The notes under the pieces were generated by a model. That model was not told the DNA's origin, made no database searches, and worked only from the letters and a program-made list of their open reading frames with translations. Source: JAATFS01 sp037145635 (GTDB lineage Bacteria > Pseudomonadota > Gammaproteobacteria > Xanthomonadales > Xanthomonadaceae). Taken from it: a stretch of 64,000 bases of DNA. How positions within the stretch are numbered: position 1 is the first letter of the stretch; each line of letters starts with the position of its first letter. The stretch is taken from positions 124,001 through 188,000 of the forward strand of contig JBBCXB010000004.1 of assembly GCA_037145635.1 (NCBI GenBank), in the 5' to 3' direction. Position numbers and translations under genes: made by a program. This document shows positions 16,868-25,833 of this stretch, piece by piece.

Positions 16868-17236
16868 TTACGCTGCCAGCAGTGCCTCAATGTCCTGCAT
16901 CAGCCAATCGCGTCTGTAAGGCTTTGCTAAAAAGCGCGTCCGTGAAGGAAGGCGTTGCAAAGGGCGGGCAAGCCCAGATGTCAGGATGGCAGGAAGAGTG
17001 CATCCCTGCGAGCGAAGTTCCTCGATCAAGCCTTGACCATCCAAGGGACCTGGCATTTGCAAGTCGGTGAACACCAAGCAGATGCCCGGATGCTCCTGCA
17101 TAAGCTGCAACGCTTGGACTGCGCTGCTGGCGGTAAGTGCCCAAAAGCCACCGGTCTTTACGAGCATTGCGGCGATTTCCCGGTTCGTAGGCTCATCATC
17201 GACCACTAAAATTAAGCGTTCAGTTTTAGGTGGCAA
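16868..17236 (-). CDS. Single-domain response regulator
   Basis: 122 residues, one receiver domain only. Acidic pocket ILVVDDEP (Asp13, Asp14), phospho-acceptor Asp58 in LVFTDLQMP and the conserved Lys in FLAKPYR are present; TSG replaces the usual Thr/Ser motif. It is divergent from the histidine kinase at 17319 with about 80 bp between, so the two probably form a pair. With no output domain it may act by protein contact, like CheY or a phosphorelay receiver. Confidence 0.88.
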   Translation of the reverse strand: MPPKTERLILVVDDEPTNREIAAMLVKTGGFWALTASSAVQALQLMQEHPGICLVFTDLQMPGPLDGQGLIEELRSQGCTLPAILTSGLARPLQRLPSRTRFLAKPYRRDWLMQDIEALLAA

Positions 17237-17318
17237 GGGAGGTCACGCGGCGAAGGAAGGCTTTGCGCACTGTGCTGCAAGCGATGCAAAATGGACGTGA
17301 TTAGCGGTCCTAAGCTAG

Positions 17319-18584
17319 ATGAACGACGTGTTTCCCATGCATGAGCGCTACCGTCAGATGGTGGAGTTGTCACCGGATTCCATCAAGGAGGTCTCTCTCG
17401 ATGGCGAGGTGATGTTCGTCAACGCTCATGGCCTGGCGCGCATTGCAGCGGAAAACGCCGAGAGGGTGCTGGGCAAGCGCTGGTCGTCGCTTTGGCCCGA
17501 AGAAGTTCGCCCCATTGTGGAGGAGGCTATCTCGGCGGCGGCCTCTGGTGAGAAGCGACAATTCGACGCCGAGTGCACAACACCCACGGGTGAACACCGC
17601 CATTGGCTGGTGTCGACCAGCCCACTGCGCAACGAGGCCGGCCAAGTTGAGGCGGTGCTGGCCGTCAACCGCGATGTGACGGATCGGCGCCAAGCCGAGT
17701 TGGCGCTGCGCACGCTCAACCAAAGCCTCAGAGGGCAACCTGGCGTTGCTCCGGCACAAAGCGAATTGGCCCAGGCGCTGGATGAGAAATTGACAAGCGT
17801 CCAAGAGCGCGCAGAGCAATTGGAGGGAGAACTCGACATCGCGCGAGCCGCCCAACGCCTGGCCGAAGCGGTCGCCGAGCAGGCGCAGAAGGGAGAGTCC
17901 GTTGGCCAACTTCTGGCAGGGATCGTCCACGATTTAAACAACGTGCTTCAAACCGCGTTGGGCGCTGTGGAGTTGATACGTCTGCGTAGGGAGGTGGATG
18001 CCAAAGATCAGCGGTTGCTTGAAATGGCTGAGACGGCTTTACAGCAAGGCGCTGTCATGTCCCGCCGGCTGCTGGGGTTTGCGCGGCATCACCCCTACCT
18101 GCCAGAAGAGACCGATATCGATCTGCTGGTGTCTGGAATGCTGCCACTTCTTCGGCAAGCGGCCGGCGAAGGTCGAGTGCTCACCTACACTTCCAAGGCC
18201 AAGAAGGTGAGTGCGATGGTCGATCCCCACACCTTCGAGCGTGCCGTGATGAATTTGGTGGTCAACGCGCGTGATGCGTGCCAAGAGGGAGGCAAGATCG
18301 ATATCACGGTTGATCGCCAAGCGTTGGAAGAGGTCAATCCCTCTGCGCCGCATGCGCCAGGCAACTACGTTACGCTGTGCGTGCAAGACAACGGGCAGGG
18401 CATTGATCCCGACGTTCGCGCGCATTTGTTCGAGGCCTACTTCACCACCAAAGCCGCAGGCGAGGGCACGGGTTTGGGTCTTTCCCAGGTCTATGGTGCG
18501 GTGAGGCAGGCCAACGGCTTCGTCGAGGTCGAATCGACCCCCGGCGCAGGCGCTCAATTTACGCTCGGTATTCCGTCCATCTAA
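17319..18584 (+). CDS. Cytoplasmic PAS-domain sensor histidine kinase
   Basis: 421 residues, no transmembrane segment. A PAS domain covers residues 8-125 (MVELSPDSIKEVSLDGEVMFVN to VNRDVTDRRQAE). A coiled-coil linker runs over 145-195. The H-box GIVHDLNNVLQT has phospho-accepting His204. The ATPase domain shows NLVVNARDA, DNGQGIDP and GEGTGLGLSQVYG. The HDxNN H-box is that of HWE/NtrB-like kinases often paired with single receivers. The neighbouring response regulator on the other strand is the likely partner. Confidence 0.9.
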   Translation: MNDVFPMHERYRQMVELSPDSIKEVSLDGEVMFVNAHGLARIAAENAERVLGKRWSSLWPEEVRPIVEEAISAAASGEKRQFDAECTTPTGEHRHWLVSTSPLRNEAGQVEAVLAVNRDVTDRRQAELALRTLNQSLRGQPGVAPAQSELAQALDEKLTSVQERAEQLEGELDIARAAQRLAEAVAEQAQKGESVGQLLAGIVHDLNNVLQTALGAVELIRLRREVDAKDQRLLEMAETALQQGAVMSRRLLGFARHHPYLPEETDIDLLVSGMLPLLRQAAGEGRVLTYTSKAKKVSAMVDPHTFERAVMNLVVNARDACQEGGKIDITVDRQALEEVNPSAPHAPGNYVTLCVQDNGQGIDPDVRAHLFEAYFTTKAAGEGTGLGLSQVYGAVRQANGFVEVESTPGAGAQFTLGIPSI

Positions 18585-18825
18585 CAACGTGCTCTACGCA
18601 CAAATCCTTTGCTCAGTGACAACTGCGACGCCTGTCACGCACCGAACGCAGAGCAAAGCTTCGGCTTCCAAAAAAGTAACGGACGAAACCGTAGACTCGT
18701 TCGGTGCAGCATCCAAGCTGCACGACTGGCCGCTGTTTCACACTAGCTGCGTGTTGATAGCGCGGGACGCCCGCAAGGCTCGTCGCGATCCGGTTCCCCA
18801 TTTGTGGTGTCGTAGGGGTTGGTTG

Positions 18826-19200
18826 ATGGTGAGCATGGTGCCGGTCCACGCAGGAGACATTGATGTGAAGCGCTTAGCTGCTGACATCAAAGCATACGGC
18901 ATTGTCGTTGTCGATTCGTGGCCCAGTGAGCCGTTCGGATTGGCCGACGCGCTCTTGCAAAGTCTTCGCAGTGATAGTGAAGGCAGTGAGATATACGTGC
19001 TGCATGAACACTGCCGAGTATCGCCAGCAAGCCAATTTGGTTGGGTGGACTACTATGTAATTGGCTCCTCCCACGATCGATATCCCGCAACTCTGCGTAA
19101 GCATGTCGGCGACGCAGTTCGAGCAAGCTATGCGCTAGGAAGACCATCCAGGCATCTATTTGCAGTGCCAGCGCTAGCCTCTGAAAAAAACTCCTTGTAA
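18826..19200 (+). CDS. Hypothetical protein
   Basis: 124 residues from ATG 18826; ATG 18835 is an alternative, and the upstream frame, open to 18589, looks non-coding (Thr/Lys/Arg-rich, no start signal). The protein has an alternating alpha/beta look (IDVKRLAADIKAYGIVVVDSWPSEPFGLADAL). No family recognised. It follows the histidine kinase but no clear operon signal is seen. Confidence 0.45.
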   Translation: MVSMVPVHAGDIDVKRLAADIKAYGIVVVDSWPSEPFGLADALLQSLRSDSEGSEIYVLHEHCRVSPASQFGWVDYYVIGSSHDRYPATLRKHVGDAVRASYALGRPSRHLFAVPALASEKNSL

Positions 19201-19201
19201 A

Positions 19202-19305
19202 CCTCAATCGCCAAACTGGATCGAGACGGCCCGCGTTGACTTGCTGTTGTCGATGAGGAACTCGTTCACGGAATTTCCACTGGCGGTCAGCTCCACCAGC
19301 CTTCT
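19202..19305 (-). pseudogene. H-NS copy B remnant (C-terminal fragment)
   Basis: On the minus strand the sequence reads WLVELTASGNSVNEFLIDNSKS, matching the end of the B-type H-NS proteins (WLAELTASGKSADEFLI). Nothing upstream matches the rest of the gene, so only about the last 30 codons survive. It marks an old recombination junction. Confidence 0.6.
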
Positions 19306-19356
19306 TTATCTGGAAGCGTAAGCGCTTCACAAGCGGTCATTGCTATGCCCAATCCC

Positions 19357-19668
19357 CTACCGATGGGTGCACCAAGTCGCGAAGCGGTGCATGTAGAGAC
19401 GGCCTTTGACCTGAAGCGCAGAAGTGCCGTCGGCATTGGCAACCACGTGATAGCTCAGGGTGTCATCTTTCTCGTGGCGCGCCTTTCCTGTGTCGTAGGA
19501 CGTCGCTGCGCTTTCTCTCAACCGCCCTTCGGAATCAAAGTATTGGTTGAGGCATTCGTTGATGACGGTCGGAGACTCGGTCGACGGGTAAGAGCGGCGG
19601 ACAATCGCCTCCCGAGTGCAACCAGACGAGATCGCTGCCATGGCAAGCAAGACGATGTGCTTCTTCAA
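19357..19668 (-). CDS. Small putative lipoprotein
   Basis: 103 residues from TTG 19668, chosen because AGGAGAAGG lies just upstream. The N-terminus MKKHIVLLAMAAISSGC is a short signal peptide ending in a lipobox-like ISSGC, so Cys17 is probably lipidated and the protein sits on a membrane. The rest (VINECLNQYFDSEGRLRES, SYHVVANADGTSALQVKGRLY) is soluble and unrecognised. Confidence 0.6.
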   Translation of the reverse strand: MKKHIVLLAMAAISSGCTREAIVRRSYPSTESPTVINECLNQYFDSEGRLRESAATSYDTGKARHEKDDTLSYHVVANADGTSALQVKGRLYMHRFATWCTHR

Positions 19669-19918
19669 AGCCCTTCTCCTGCTGGGGTCCCGCTGGGTAA
19701 AAACGCCGGTTGACTTGGCTCAGGGCAAGCAACGTTGAAGCCGCTTGCGGCGTCGGTGCTTACCCAGATCATTGCTGCCCATTGTTTCTGTGCTCTCTCT
19801 CCAAAAGGCCTGTGCCCAAATGACTGCATTCCCCTCACGCCGAGTTGGCGTGAGAAGGACAACGAAGGTAAAAGCCTAGCAAGACCGGGCAGCGCGCGCC
19901 GCTCCTGCAGCTCTCGGC

Positions 19919-20425
19919 TTAGGCCACCAACTTGGCGTCCTCTTCCATCAGGTGTTGTGCCCATGCACCCGCCAACACTCGGCCAAACGTTTCGGCCAAG
20001 GGGAGCAGGTGACTTGCCCTTCCTTTAACTGCGTGGTCGTCTAGGCCGCAAAGCATCCCGTCCCACCTGCCGGGGATGCGGATCGGAACGCCCAAATAGC
20101 TTGCGATACCCAGCCTTCCGGTCACACTGGCGTTTGACAGGTGTTCAAACGCCTTCACGTTTGGAGCAAATTGCGGACCTCCTTTGACCATCATGCTTCG
20201 GCAAACCGAATCGTTCCAGTTCAGAAACTGGTCAACCGAGAAGCCAAACGCATGATCGTGACAAGCCCTGACGATCCATCGGTCCTCTCTTACCTCTGCA
20301 AGGACCCATGTTCGAAGCGGCGTCAGCTCACTCAGGCGGTCAAGAAGTTCTCCTACGGTCTCCCGGGGAGAGGCGAAGGGGAGCTGTGCCTTGAGGGGGC
20401 TTTGTGTCTTGGGTTGATTTGCCAT
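19919..20425 (-). CDS. GAF-domain protein
   Basis: 168 residues with GGAGAG before ATG 20425. Residues 20-160 resemble a GAF domain: TWVLAEVREDRWIVRACHDHAF, then a segment ending GIASYLGVPIRI, the strand typical of ligand-binding GAF folds. There is no output domain, so it may sense a small molecule and act through another protein. It stands alone between a lipoprotein and a relaxase remnant. Confidence 0.65.
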   Translation of the reverse strand: MANQPKTQSPLKAQLPFASPRETVGELLDRLSELTPLRTWVLAEVREDRWIVRACHDHAFGFSVDQFLNWNDSVCRSMMVKGGPQFAPNVKAFEHLSNASVTGRLGIASYLGVPIRIPGRWDGMLCGLDDHAVKGRASHLLPLAETFGRVLAGAWAQHLMEEDAKLVA

Positions 20426-20529
20426 GGAGCTCTCCGAATATCCTTGTTATCGGCAGGGAGGGGTAGGTCCTATAGAGATCCAAGCGGGGTGCGAAGCGAT
20501 TTCAAGCTCCCGAATGGTTTAATTCCTTA

Positions 20530-21275
20530 ATGGTTCATCAGACACGGTCTAAGCAACCCTCAGAGGTTGCTGTGTTTTCAGGCGCCTCCAAGGAGCTGGC
20601 CGCCGACGGTCGACACCGTTTCCGCATCGCCGGCGACTACATCGCCCACGGCGTCCGCCTGCTGCTGATCGGTCGGCTGCAACGCTTGCAGCGGCTTGGC
20701 CTGGCCGACGAGGTGCCGTCCGGAACCTGGGCCATCCATGCGGATGCGGAGAAGACCTTGCGCGCCCTGGGCGAGCGTGGCGACATGATTCGAACGATGC
20801 AGCGGGCCATGAGCGGCCAGCCGCGCGAGCTGGCGGTGTTCGAGCCGGGCCAGAATGCCGATGGAAGTGGCCGCACCATTATCGGCCGAGTGGCCGGCAA
20901 AGGGCTGGCCGACGAGCTGCACGACCGCGGCTATCTGGTCATCGACGGCGTGGACGGAAAGGTACACTATGTCGCCTTGAACACCCGCGACGAGCTGGCG
21001 AACTATCCCACCGGAGCTGTGGTGGAGGTAGGTGGCTTCGCCAAGGTGCGGACGGCCGACAAGAATATCGCCGCTGGCGAGCGATGGCCTGTACCGGCGT
21101 TCCGTCATTCTCGCCAGCGGTCGCTACGCGATGTTGGACGATGGGCTGGGTTTCAGCCTCGTGCCGTGGAAGCTTGCTAATCGAGCAGCGGATGGATCAG
21201 TGGCTTGCAGCCACGGTTCGAAGGGACAGCGCGTCTTGGGAAATAGGGCGTCACCGTGGACCTTCAGTCGACTAA
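20530..21275 (+). pseudogene. Relaxase (DUF3363-type) C-terminal remnant, frameshifted
   Basis: The frame from 20530 carries HRFRIAGDYIAHGVRLLL, VPSGTWAIHADAEKTLRALGERGDM and RGYLVIDGVDGKVHYVAL, features of the DUF3363 half of VirD2-like relaxases in Xanthomonas/Pseudomonas integrative elements. After about 21050 the homologous sequence moves between frames: RYAMLDDGLGFSLVPW in one, then LIEQRMDQWLAATVRRDSAS in another. The N-terminal nuclease domain is absent. It is therefore a dead relic of a second conjugative element. Confidence 0.75.
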
Positions 21276-21848
21276 CGGACGGTTCGCCGCACTGTTCTCC
21301 AACAACGCAGACAACCCTTCGACAGCCTGCTCGTAGGGGCTTGTCGAATTTGCTGAACGTGCCAGCACATACCCGCCCTGACGAACGGCGAGAACAGTCG
21401 CAGCCAATGCCCGGGAATCGCATCCCGGAAGCAAGCGCCCTGCGAGTTGAGCCTCGCGCAGCAGTGCGGCCAGGCGTTCGGTGATCCAGGTGAAGGTGTC
21501 TTCCAGCGGTTTGCGCAACGCTGCATCGACGACCACATCCGGATCTGCGGCCAGGCGGCCGATGCGGCAACCCTTAAGGACGTCTCGTTCCAGCCGGAGG
21601 TAGACCAGCACCCGGTCCAGAGGGTCGCCGGGGCCCTCGAGCACCTGACGGACTTCCTCGATCAACTCGTATGCCGTGCGCTCCTCGGCCGCTCGCGCCA
21701 GATCAGCTTTGGAGCGAAAGTGGTGGTACATGCTGCCTTGGCCGATGCCGGCGCGGTCTTGGATCGCGCGCGGACTCGTGCCCACATAGCCGCGTTCCCA
21801 GAGCAACTCCTGGGTGGTTTCAATCAGCCTGTCGATGGAGGAAGTCAT
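21264..21848 (-). CDS. TetR-family transcriptional repressor
   Basis: 194 residues. The helix-turn-helix lies at residues 5-50 (ETTQELLWERGYVGTSPRAIQDRAGIGQGSMYHHFRSK), the hallmark TetR N-terminus. The C-terminal 140 residues would form the inducer pocket. It is divergent from a drug-type MFS transporter with a palindrome between them, so it most likely represses that transporter and itself until an inducer binds. Its 3' end overlaps the relaxase remnant by 12 bp. Confidence 0.92.
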   Translation of the reverse strand: MTSSIDRLIETTQELLWERGYVGTSPRAIQDRAGIGQGSMYHHFRSKADLARAAEERTAYELIEEVRQVLEGPGDPLDRVLVYLRLERDVLKGCRIGRLAADPDVVVDAALRKPLEDTFTWITERLAALLREAQLAGRLLPGCDSRALAATVLAVRQGGYVLARSANSTSPYEQAVEGLSALLENSAANRPLVD

Positions 21849-21857
21849 GCGCTCATT

Positions 21858-21908
21858 GTACGTACTGGTATGTTTTGATGCTAGAGTTCAGAACATACTA
21901 GTCGGTAC
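21858..21908. promoter_or_regulatory. Candidate TetR operator between tetR-like and MFS genes
   Basis: GTACGTACTGGTATGTT (21858-21874) and AACATACTAGTCGGTAC (21892-21908) are inverted repeats matching at 14 of 17 positions, 17 bp apart. They lie in the 71-bp gap between the divergent starts, where binding would block both promoters. Confidence 0.6.
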
Positions 21909-21919
21909 AAGAGGAATCT

Positions 21920-23302
21920 ATGGCACTCTCGACACATCCCCCCGCCGCGACGGCGCCTGCCAACAAGGCCGGAAACGGCCACTGGGCATTGGCTGCCATC
22001 TGCGCCGGCATGTTCTTAGTCACCCTCGATGGGGTCGTGCTGAACTCGGCATTGCCCACGATCCAACGCGAATTCCAGGGGACTGTTTCGCAACTGGAGT
22101 GGGTGGTGACCGCCTACACCTTGCCGCTGGCGGGGCTGCTGTTGACGACTGGCGCCTTGGGTGATCGTTGGGGCGCGCGGCGACTGTTCATCGGCGCGCT
22201 GCTCGCCTTCGCGCTGACCTCGCTGCTCTGTGCGATCAGCCCATCGTTGCCCTGGTTGATCGCCGCTCGAACGCTGCAGGGAGTTGCAGCAGCGGGGCTG
22301 TTGCCAATGGTGTTCTCGCTCGTCGCCAAGACTTGGCAGGACAAGGCCGAGCGCGCTGGCGCGGTCAACGTTCTGGCGATCGCGGGCGGCATCGCGATGG
22401 TCGTCGGTCCGTTCGGGGGCGGATTGATGACGGAGGCGTTGGGCTGGCCGTCCATCTTCCTGATCAATCTGCCGATCGGCTTGGGCGGAGCCTGGCTAGC
22501 GCATCGCCATCTGCGCGAAACACCGCTGCGCAGAACATCGGTGGACGTCCCCGGCGTGCTGGCGGGCACGGCCGCACTGACGGCGCTCATGGCCGGTCTC
22601 ATCGAAAGCAACACACTCGGGAGAACGCACCCGCTGATCCTAGGTCTGGTCACAGCCGGCGTATTCGGGGCGATCGCTTTTCTCCGGATTGAGCAGTGTG
22701 TGCTTCAGCCTGTACTGCCTTTGGAGATTTTCCGAAATCGTGCTTTCAGTGCTGCGCTTGCAGGCGGCTTCGCGTTCCAGTTCAGCTGCTATGGGCTGCT
22801 GTTCATGTTGTCGTTGTTCGTGCAGCAGCATTGGCACCTCTCACCGTTGCGGGCCGGAACGTTCCTGCTGCCATTCGCCGCCGCCTTCATCTTGACCACG
22901 ATGGTGCTCAACCCCTGGCTGTTGAAGCACGGTGCGCGCTGGATGCTCTGGGTCGGTGGTACCTGGGCGTCGCTTGGCGCGACCGTCGCCCTCGGGATCA
23001 GCACGCCGGCGACTTGGCCCGTTTTCGTCCTGGGCACCGTGCTGCTGGCGATCGGCGCGGGCATCTATTCGCCTACTCTGAATATGGTGGCGACCACAAC
23101 TGTTGATTCGACCTATGCGGGGCTGGCGTCCGGGGTCTACCAAACCGCCCGGCAGATTGGCATGGCCATGGGCATCGCGATCCTGGGGTCACTGGTTGGC
23201 GGCGAACTGCCCGCATTGATCGGGCTGCGAATCGGGCTACTGCTGATCCTTATCTGTACTGTTGGCATCGTGGTGTTGGCGCTGCGGTACATCAAGGCCT
23301 GA
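21920..23302 (+). CDS. MFS drug-efflux transporter, DHA2-like
   Basis: 460 residues with many hydrophobic helices; the count fits 12-14 membrane passes. Signatures are MFLVTLDGVVLNSALPTI in helix 1 and GALGDRWGARRLF, the MFS motif A, between helices 2 and 3. Such inner-membrane proton antiporters export drugs or dyes. It is adjacent to the TetR gene and probably induced by its substrate. The substrate cannot be read from sequence. Confidence 0.9.
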   Translation: MALSTHPPAATAPANKAGNGHWALAAICAGMFLVTLDGVVLNSALPTIQREFQGTVSQLEWVVTAYTLPLAGLLLTTGALGDRWGARRLFIGALLAFALTSLLCAISPSLPWLIAARTLQGVAAAGLLPMVFSLVAKTWQDKAERAGAVNVLAIAGGIAMVVGPFGGGLMTEALGWPSIFLINLPIGLGGAWLAHRHLRETPLRRTSVDVPGVLAGTAALTALMAGLIESNTLGRTHPLILGLVTAGVFGAIAFLRIEQCVLQPVLPLEIFRNRAFSAALAGGFAFQFSCYGLLFMLSLFVQQHWHLSPLRAGTFLLPFAAAFILTTMVLNPWLLKHGARWMLWVGGTWASLGATVALGISTPATWPVFVLGTVLLAIGAGIYSPTLNMVATTTVDSTYAGLASGVYQTARQIGMAMGIAILGSLVGGELPALIGLRIGLLLILICTVGIVVLALRYIKA

Positions 23303-23327
23303 GGACGAAGTAGTAGCGGCAATCGGG

Positions 23328-23629
23328 ATGGGACTACGTCATCTACGTTGCTTCCTGGCCGTCGCCGAAGAACTTCACTTCGCCTGCGCAGCGGAGAAGC
23401 TTTACATCGAACAGTTGCCGCTCTCCCGCACCATCAAGGAACTGGAAGAAGACCTGGGCTGACGCGCGCCAGTAAGCTGCTGCTGGAGCACGTGCCGCAC
23501 ATCTTCACGGCCTTGCAGCAGGCGCGCGACAGCGTGAAGGCCGCGGCCAACGGCTTCAACGGGCAGTTGCGCATCGTGCTGTCCGACGGCGTGACGCCTT
23601 CGCGCTTGCCGGCCTTGCTGGCGAAGTGA
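23328..23629 (+). pseudogene. LysR-type regulator fragment, frameshifted
   Basis: MGLRHLRCFLAVAEELHFACAAEKLY is a LysR helix-turn-helix start. It stops at 23462 after LEEDLG. A second frame continues with LTRASKLLLEHVPHIFTALQQARDSVKAA and ends at 23629, well before a full co-inducer domain. A short internal deletion and a 3' truncation make it non-functional. It lies directly behind the MFS gene. Confidence 0.75.
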
Positions 23630-23671
23630 CTGCTAGCTCATTCGAACCATGACGAGAAGTTCGCCTCAAAA

Positions 23672-23854
23672 TTAGCGGTTTGAGGAAACATTTTTCTCAT
23701 TAGCCGAGTTGTTGCTATAACGAATCATGGCAGCCAACAACATGATGAGGATGACGATGTGGTGATTTTTAACTTCCATTCCAAGCGCGAGGTGCGAGAA
23801 GAGAAGTGCAATTGCAGCAAGTAGCGTGATGCAGTAAATGATTGTGGCTTTCAC
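23672..23854 (-). CDS. Small membrane protein
   Basis: 60 residues from GTG 23854 with AAGGAA upstream. Two hydrophobic stretches (IIYCITLLAAIALLFSHLAL and IVILIMLLAAMIRY) suggest two membrane helices with a polar, Asn-rich tail. It is the last of three genes transcribed together with the 107-residue cysteine protein and the ankyrin-like protein. No family recognised. Confidence 0.5.
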   Translation of the reverse strand: MKATIIYCITLLAAIALLFSHLALGMEVKNHHIVILIMLLAAMIRYSNNSANEKNVSSNR

Positions 23855-23878
23855 AGATTTAATTTCCTTCGAATTAAT

Positions 23879-24202
23879 TCAGCCAGTAGTGCATTCAATC
23901 GAAGAATCTACGATCCCAACTGGACAAACTTGCGACAACTCATCCATGGCCTCCATAATTTCTTCGTTGGTGGGAGTGGATGAGAACTTCCCTTGCATGT
24001 TTAACCGGTTGGTAATGCCCATCATCTTGCTTTCGCAAACGCCGCAATTAATGCATTGGGTGGGCTGCGAGAAGCTGTATTTCCTAACGCATTTTCCATC
24101 CTCATTGACTTCGCCCTTTAAGTCGTTGAGATACTCATTGACCGACCAGCCGATGAGGATGCCGCCAAGGATTTCGAGAAATTTAACGAGTGCTAAGGGC
24201 AT
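23879..24202 (-). CDS. Small cysteine-cluster protein with hydrophobic N-terminus
   Basis: 107 residues from ATG 24202, which overlaps the preceding stop as TAATG; ATG 24214 is an alternative. The N-terminus (LVKFLEILGGILIGWSV) may be a membrane anchor. CINCGVC near residue 50 and further Cys at about 38, 92 and 103 resemble an iron-sulphur or zinc cluster site; CPVG is reminiscent of ferredoxin second motifs, though the full pattern is missing. Function unknown. Confidence 0.5.
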   Translation of the reverse strand: MPLALVKFLEILGGILIGWSVNEYLNDLKGEVNEDGKCVRKYSFSQPTQCINCGVCESKMMGITNRLNMQGKFSSTPTNEEIMEAMDELSQVCPVGIVDSSIECTTG

Positions 24203-24831
24203 TAGCGTTTCCATCCCATGGCAATTTCTCCAAGACCAGTTCGGTGCCTGACTAGGGAGAATACCTGCTGCCGACAGGTGTCTGTTGCCCCCATCAAACG
24301 CCAGTAGCTCTCCGCAATACGATAACGGCGCGAGATTAGTGCAAGGGCGATCGCTGACGGCGATGGCACTTCCCCAGAACTAAGGGCAAAGTCGATGCAA
24401 TCCTCGTCGCCGCCGATGGTTGCGGCATCGAGTTCTGAGTGCCGCCCTTTGACTCCAAAGTTTGCTCCATGGCTATGGAGCCATTCGGCCATCGGAAACG
24501 ATGGACGCAACAAAGCTGCTTTGAGCGCTGTAAGGCCTACGCTTGACCTGGCGTTAGGGTCTGCCCCAAGAGCAATCGCAGATTTCAGCAAACCAAGCGG
24601 ACCATGCGTGGCGATCAGTACAGTGATTGGAATCTGACTGGATCCGAACGACTGCGACGGGCGATACCGATCCCAGAAGGTGCTTTGCGTCTCGCCTGTC
24701 TTGATGGCCGCAATCGCTGCTTGCATGCCATCTGCTGCGGGGGAGACCGTCGCGGCAGCTTGTGTTTTTGAGAGTGTGGAAAAAGACAATCCCAGAAGGG
24801 ATGACAGAGCTATGAAGCGCCGACGGCGCAT
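24202..24831 (-). CDS. Exported ankyrin-like protein
   Basis: 209 residues with AAGGAGG before ATG 24831. The N-terminus MRRRRFIALSSLLGLSFSTLSKTQA is a signal peptide; the paired Arg could suit the Tat route. Residues 70-160 hold degenerate ankyrin-like repeats (LLKSAIALGADPNARSSVGLTALKAAL, EWLHSHGANFGVKG). It is first in a three-gene cluster. Periplasmic ankyrin proteins are often immunity or partner proteins for secreted effectors, but no effector is visible here. Confidence 0.6.
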   Translation of the reverse strand: MRRRRFIALSSLLGLSFSTLSKTQAAATVSPAADGMQAAIAAIKTGETQSTFWDRYRPSQSFGSSQIPITVLIATHGPLGLLKSAIALGADPNARSSVGLTALKAALLRPSFPMAEWLHSHGANFGVKGRHSELDAATIGGDEDCIDFALSSGEVPSPSAIALALISRRYRIAESYWRLMGATDTCRQQVFSLVRHRTGLGEIAMGWKR

Positions 24832-25230
24832 TGATCCTCCTTAAGTAGCGCTTGCTCAAACGAAGCGTCTACGGATCCATGTAAGGCGGTGAAGGTTACG
24901 TGAACCTTGTGGCAGAGGCAAGCTTGTGCACGCCGCTCCGTTGGAATTTTTCGTGTCTTAAAGAGGTGGAAAGCAATCGATTTCCTTGAAGTCAAGCACC
25001 TTGGTCAGCAACATAGGCATCTCCCCATCCCCAGCATTTTGATTTCATACCTCGGCAGTACGGCGATGCCGGATGTCGTAGGAACGCGTTGACGCACGAA
25101 GAATATCTGACCAACGAATGACGCTGGTCTGCAGTCAAGACCACCAACAAGTTGCTGAAAATGTCATCAGTGACACCTGAATTACGTGGTGTTGGCTCGG
25201 TGCTAATGGCCCATCAGGGCACTGGCTTAC
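24832..25230. other. Intergenic region
   Basis: About 400 bp upstream of the ankyrin-like gene. It should hold the promoter of that gene, but no clear -35/-10 pair stands out. Short open frames lack support. I see no gene. Confidence 0.4.
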
Positions 25231-25588
25231 TTGTTAAGCAAAACAGAGCGGGATCTAGAAGCATCGCTTAAACGCAGCTACATTGAGGAAATGAGTTCCA
25301 TGATGACCCCGATGGACGCTACCCCCATTGTCCGAGAACGCCTTTGGCGTACAGCTAACATGAGCTTGAGTGACCAGGAACGGGATCACTTGGTCAAAGC
25401 ACTGATGGATGCTAGGCGGGCCGTCAAAGCAGCCAAAGGCATCCGGAAGATCGGACGAGCTTGCCAAGGCTCGCGGAGCGGTCAACGCCGCAAAGGTTGG
25501 ACTTGGGGAACAAGGCCCGGTCTGGTGGGCCGATAGATCCAAAGACTTCAATCGGCATTTGGTCTGCAATACGCACCATCCGCAATAG
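25231..25588 (+). pseudogene. Conserved hypothetical protein, frameshifted
   Basis: The frame from TTG 25231 reads LSKTERDLEASLKRSYIEEM and continues through KALMDARRAVKAAKG. Near 25440 the sensible sequence switches frame and goes on ELAKARGAVNAAKVGLGEQG and then PVWWADRSKDFNRHLV to the stop at 25588. The parts together resemble a small conserved bacterial protein with a VWW..DFNRH ending. A single-base indel breaks it; a sequencing error is possible. Confidence 0.55.
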
Positions 25589-25833
25589 TTCAGCAACCAA
25601 AAGATCAAGGTTAGCAGCTGAGCAGCTGAGCGGGCGTGCTAGCGACACGCGCCATTGGGGTATGCAAATATGGACGGCATAGCACCTGTTTCTGGGATCG
25701 CGTGCTGTCTGCACTAAATAAGATAGCCAAAATTTTTACTTGTTTTACTTAATTTTCGCGCTTTCTAAGCGAATATATTCTTTGTTAGCATTAAGCGGGT
25801 CGACAGTTCTACTCCCAGGAGGGATTGACCAAA

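Noticed and set aside
20578..21108. Minus-strand frame of 176 codons
   Set aside because: Antisense shadow of the relaxase remnant, without motif or start signal.
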